DNA from: CAZLAK01 sp964557545
Lineage (GTDB): Bacteria > Bacillota > Desulfotomaculia > Desulfotomaculales > Pelotomaculaceae
Length of the DNA: 15,342 nt
Assembly (NCBI GenBank): GCA_964557545.1
Contig: CAZLAK010000038.1
Location: 1-15,342 of the forward strand
Direction: 5' to 3'
Shown: one piece after another, positions 14,804 to 15,342 of the stretch
Numbering within the stretch: position 1 is the stretch's first letter
Layout of the letters: each line of letters starts with the position of its first letter
Program-made: the position numbers and the translations under genes
The notes under the pieces: model-generated
The model's database searches: none
Told to the model about the DNA's origin: nothing
What the model saw: the letters and a program-made list of their open reading frames with translations, nothing else

Positions 14804-14827
14804 AGGTGCAGTTATATGATTGCACTT
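14804..14827 (+). other. Hairpin covering the leader-ORF ribosome binding site
   Basis: AGGTGCA (14804-14810) pairs with TGCACTT (14821-14827) through six Watson-Crick pairs and one G-U pair, with a 10-nt loop that exposes the ATG at 14816. The 5' arm includes part of the Shine-Dalgarno. A second copy of ATTGCACT (14908-14915) could pair with the same arm instead. Confidence 0.35.
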
Positions 14828-14842
14828 AGCGCTCTGTACTGA
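14816..14842 (+). CDS. Possible 8-codon leader peptide upstream of lldP
   Basis: A nearly ideal Shine-Dalgarno (AAGGAGGTG, 14800-14808) is followed, 9 nt after GGAGG, by ATG and the short frame M-I-A-L-S-A-L-Y-stop. It begins about 66 nt after the predicted start point and ends 130 nt before the lldP ATG. A site this strong in front of so short a frame suggests either a regulatory leader peptide or the remnant of a gene broken by a small rearrangement. No terminator/antiterminator pair was found after it, so classical attenuation is unproven. Confidence 0.35.
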   Translation: MIALSALY

Positions 14843-14972
14843 CCCCTTAAAAAATTAATCTCCGTATCCTTCTTAGCCTCGGCTCACTTCTAGACTTACT
14901 TTCCGTCATTGCACTAGAATTTTTACGATCTGTTTTCTCAAAAAAAAATTTATCGAGGAGGAACAAGTTACC

Positions 14973-15332
14973 ATGACGTGGACACAGGCCATCAACCCGC
15001 TCGGCAATATCTGGCTTTCCGCTCTGGTAGCGGTTATACCGGTAATTTTTCTTTTCGTGGCTCTGGCCGGACTGCGCCTTAAAGGACATATTGCCGGGTT
15101 TTTTACCGTTTTGCTGGCCATAGTTATTGCCATTTCTTCTTTTGGTATGCCGGCTAAGTACGCCTTTATGTCGGCACTTTACGGCGCCATGTACGGTCTT
15201 TTGCCTATCGGCTGGATTGTGATCACCGCTGTTTTCCTGTACAATATAACCGTAAAAACCGGCCAGTTTGAAATTATTAAAGACTCTATAGAGTCTGTCG
15301 AAAAACCCCCAAAAAATTATGCCAATAAATAA
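14973..15332 (+). pseudogene. lldP: L-lactate permease, truncated N-terminal fragment
   Basis: The first about 108 residues are a clear LldP/LctP-family N-terminus: MTWTQAINPLGNIWLSAL, then several membrane segments (about 14-32, 38-54 and 66-90). The family stretch LYGAMYGLLPIGWIVITAVF-LYN-TVKTGQFEIIKDSIESV follows. The family would continue with a DRRLQ-type turn and LLIAFCFGAFLEGAAGFG over some 550 residues. Here it changes to EKPPKNYANK and stops, and the other two forward frames also lack the expected continuation. It would import lactate by proton symport if whole; as it stands it is probably non-functional. The start ATG has GAGGAGG (14955-14961) 11 nt upstream. An assembly or sequencing artefact at the window edge cannot be excluded. 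Confidence 0.8.
15281..15296. repeat. Perfect 16-bp palindrome at the lldP break point
   Basis: AGACTCTATAGAGTCT reads identically on both strands. It lies inside the recognisable lldP coding sequence (codons for D-S-I-E-S), immediately before the point where similarity to the family ends. Confidence 0.8.
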
Positions 15333-15342
15333 CATATAGCAG
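15297..15342. mobile_element. Possible end of an insertion element interrupting lldP
   Basis: From about 15297 (GTCGAAAAACCCCC and onward) the sequence no longer encodes permease in any forward frame and becomes AT-rich with homopolymer runs. A start such as TGTCGAAAAACC resembles the outer ends of some insertion sequences, but no transposase or second end is in the window. The call rests on the abrupt loss of lldP homology; a deletion or other rearrangement is equally possible. Confidence 0.3.

Larger units (their letters stand above)
14607..14972 (+). other. 366-bp intergenic region upstream of lldP
   Basis: This gap holds, in order, the GH57 terminator, an A-tract/T-tract block (14687-14703), a promoter, a GntR-type palindrome, an AT-rich perfect palindrome ATAATATATTAT (14769-14780), and a short leader ORF. 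A stretch of about 100 nt (14843-14945) follows in which I see no gene and no clear terminator, and then the lldP ribosome binding site GAGGAGG at 14955-14961. The long minus-strand frame through this stretch has no family features and looks non-coding. Confidence 0.7.

Noticed and set aside
14847..15335. 162-codon minus-strand frame opposite the lldP start
   Set aside because: It lies antisense to a clear permease sequence, has a low-complexity Lys/Arg/Asn-rich translation, no family features and no RBS; it is a shadow frame.
1..15342. CRISPR array, tRNA, rRNA or T-box elements
   Set aside because: No regularly spaced repeats, cloverleaf with a 3' acceptor, or conserved T-box sequence was seen on either strand while reading.
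1..15342. Frequent GCCGGC/CCGGCC palindromes as a possible functional repeat
   Set aside because: They fall mostly in coding DNA and are readily explained by Ala-Gly and Pro-Ala codon preference; I made no count against a background model.

Overview
The window looks like chromosome of a Gram-positive, clostridial-type anaerobe of the Desulfotomaculum/Pelotomaculum/Thermacetogenium kind. This is inferred from the gene families, strong AGGAGG-type ribosome binding sites, heavy use of GTG and TTG starts, roughly 50% GC coding DNA with AT-rich gaps, and the order dnaE ... accD-accA-pfkA-pyk, which is also the Bacillus subtilis order. The sequence alone does not name the species.

Layout. 1-405: a small zinc-ribbon protein (minus strand, with its own terminator) divergent from an unrecognised 100-residue protein (406-708, plus), sharing a control region. 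719-6380 (minus): a run reading small DUF2007-like protein -> accD -> accA -> pfkA -> pyk -> DedA membrane protein. It joins the carboxyltransferase half of acetyl-CoA carboxylase to the two regulated lower-glycolysis kinases. 6473-6822 (minus): mtrB, the tryptophan-sensing RNA-binding protein TRAP, as a self-contained unit with its own sigma-A-type promoter and terminator. 6847-11992 (minus): nth -> trmL -> ybaK-like -> dnaE, an information-processing operon (DNA repair, tRNA modification, tRNA editing, replication) with tight or overlapping junctions. 12142-14606 (plus): a membrane-anchored DUF4912 protein followed by a GH57 (DUF1957) alpha-glucan branching enzyme, ending at a clear terminator.

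14607-15342 (plus) is the most unusual part. An AT-rich UP-like element and a good promoter are followed by a palindrome of the FadR/LldR-type GntR operator form (TGGT-N3-ACCA). Next comes an 8-codon leader ORF whose Shine-Dalgarno lies in a hairpin, a leader of about 220 nt in all, and then the start of an L-lactate permease gene. The permease reading frame stops after 119 codons. It loses similarity to the family beside a perfect 16-bp palindrome, which suggests a rearrangement or mobile-element insertion continuing beyond the window.

Most of the window is well-known housekeeping content. I found no CRISPR array, tRNA, rRNA, phage gene or complete transposase. The points that merit checking are the lldP leader and truncation, the isolated TRAP gene, the membrane-tethered DUF4912/GH57 pair, and the small unknown proteins at 58-285, 406-708 and 6189-6380.
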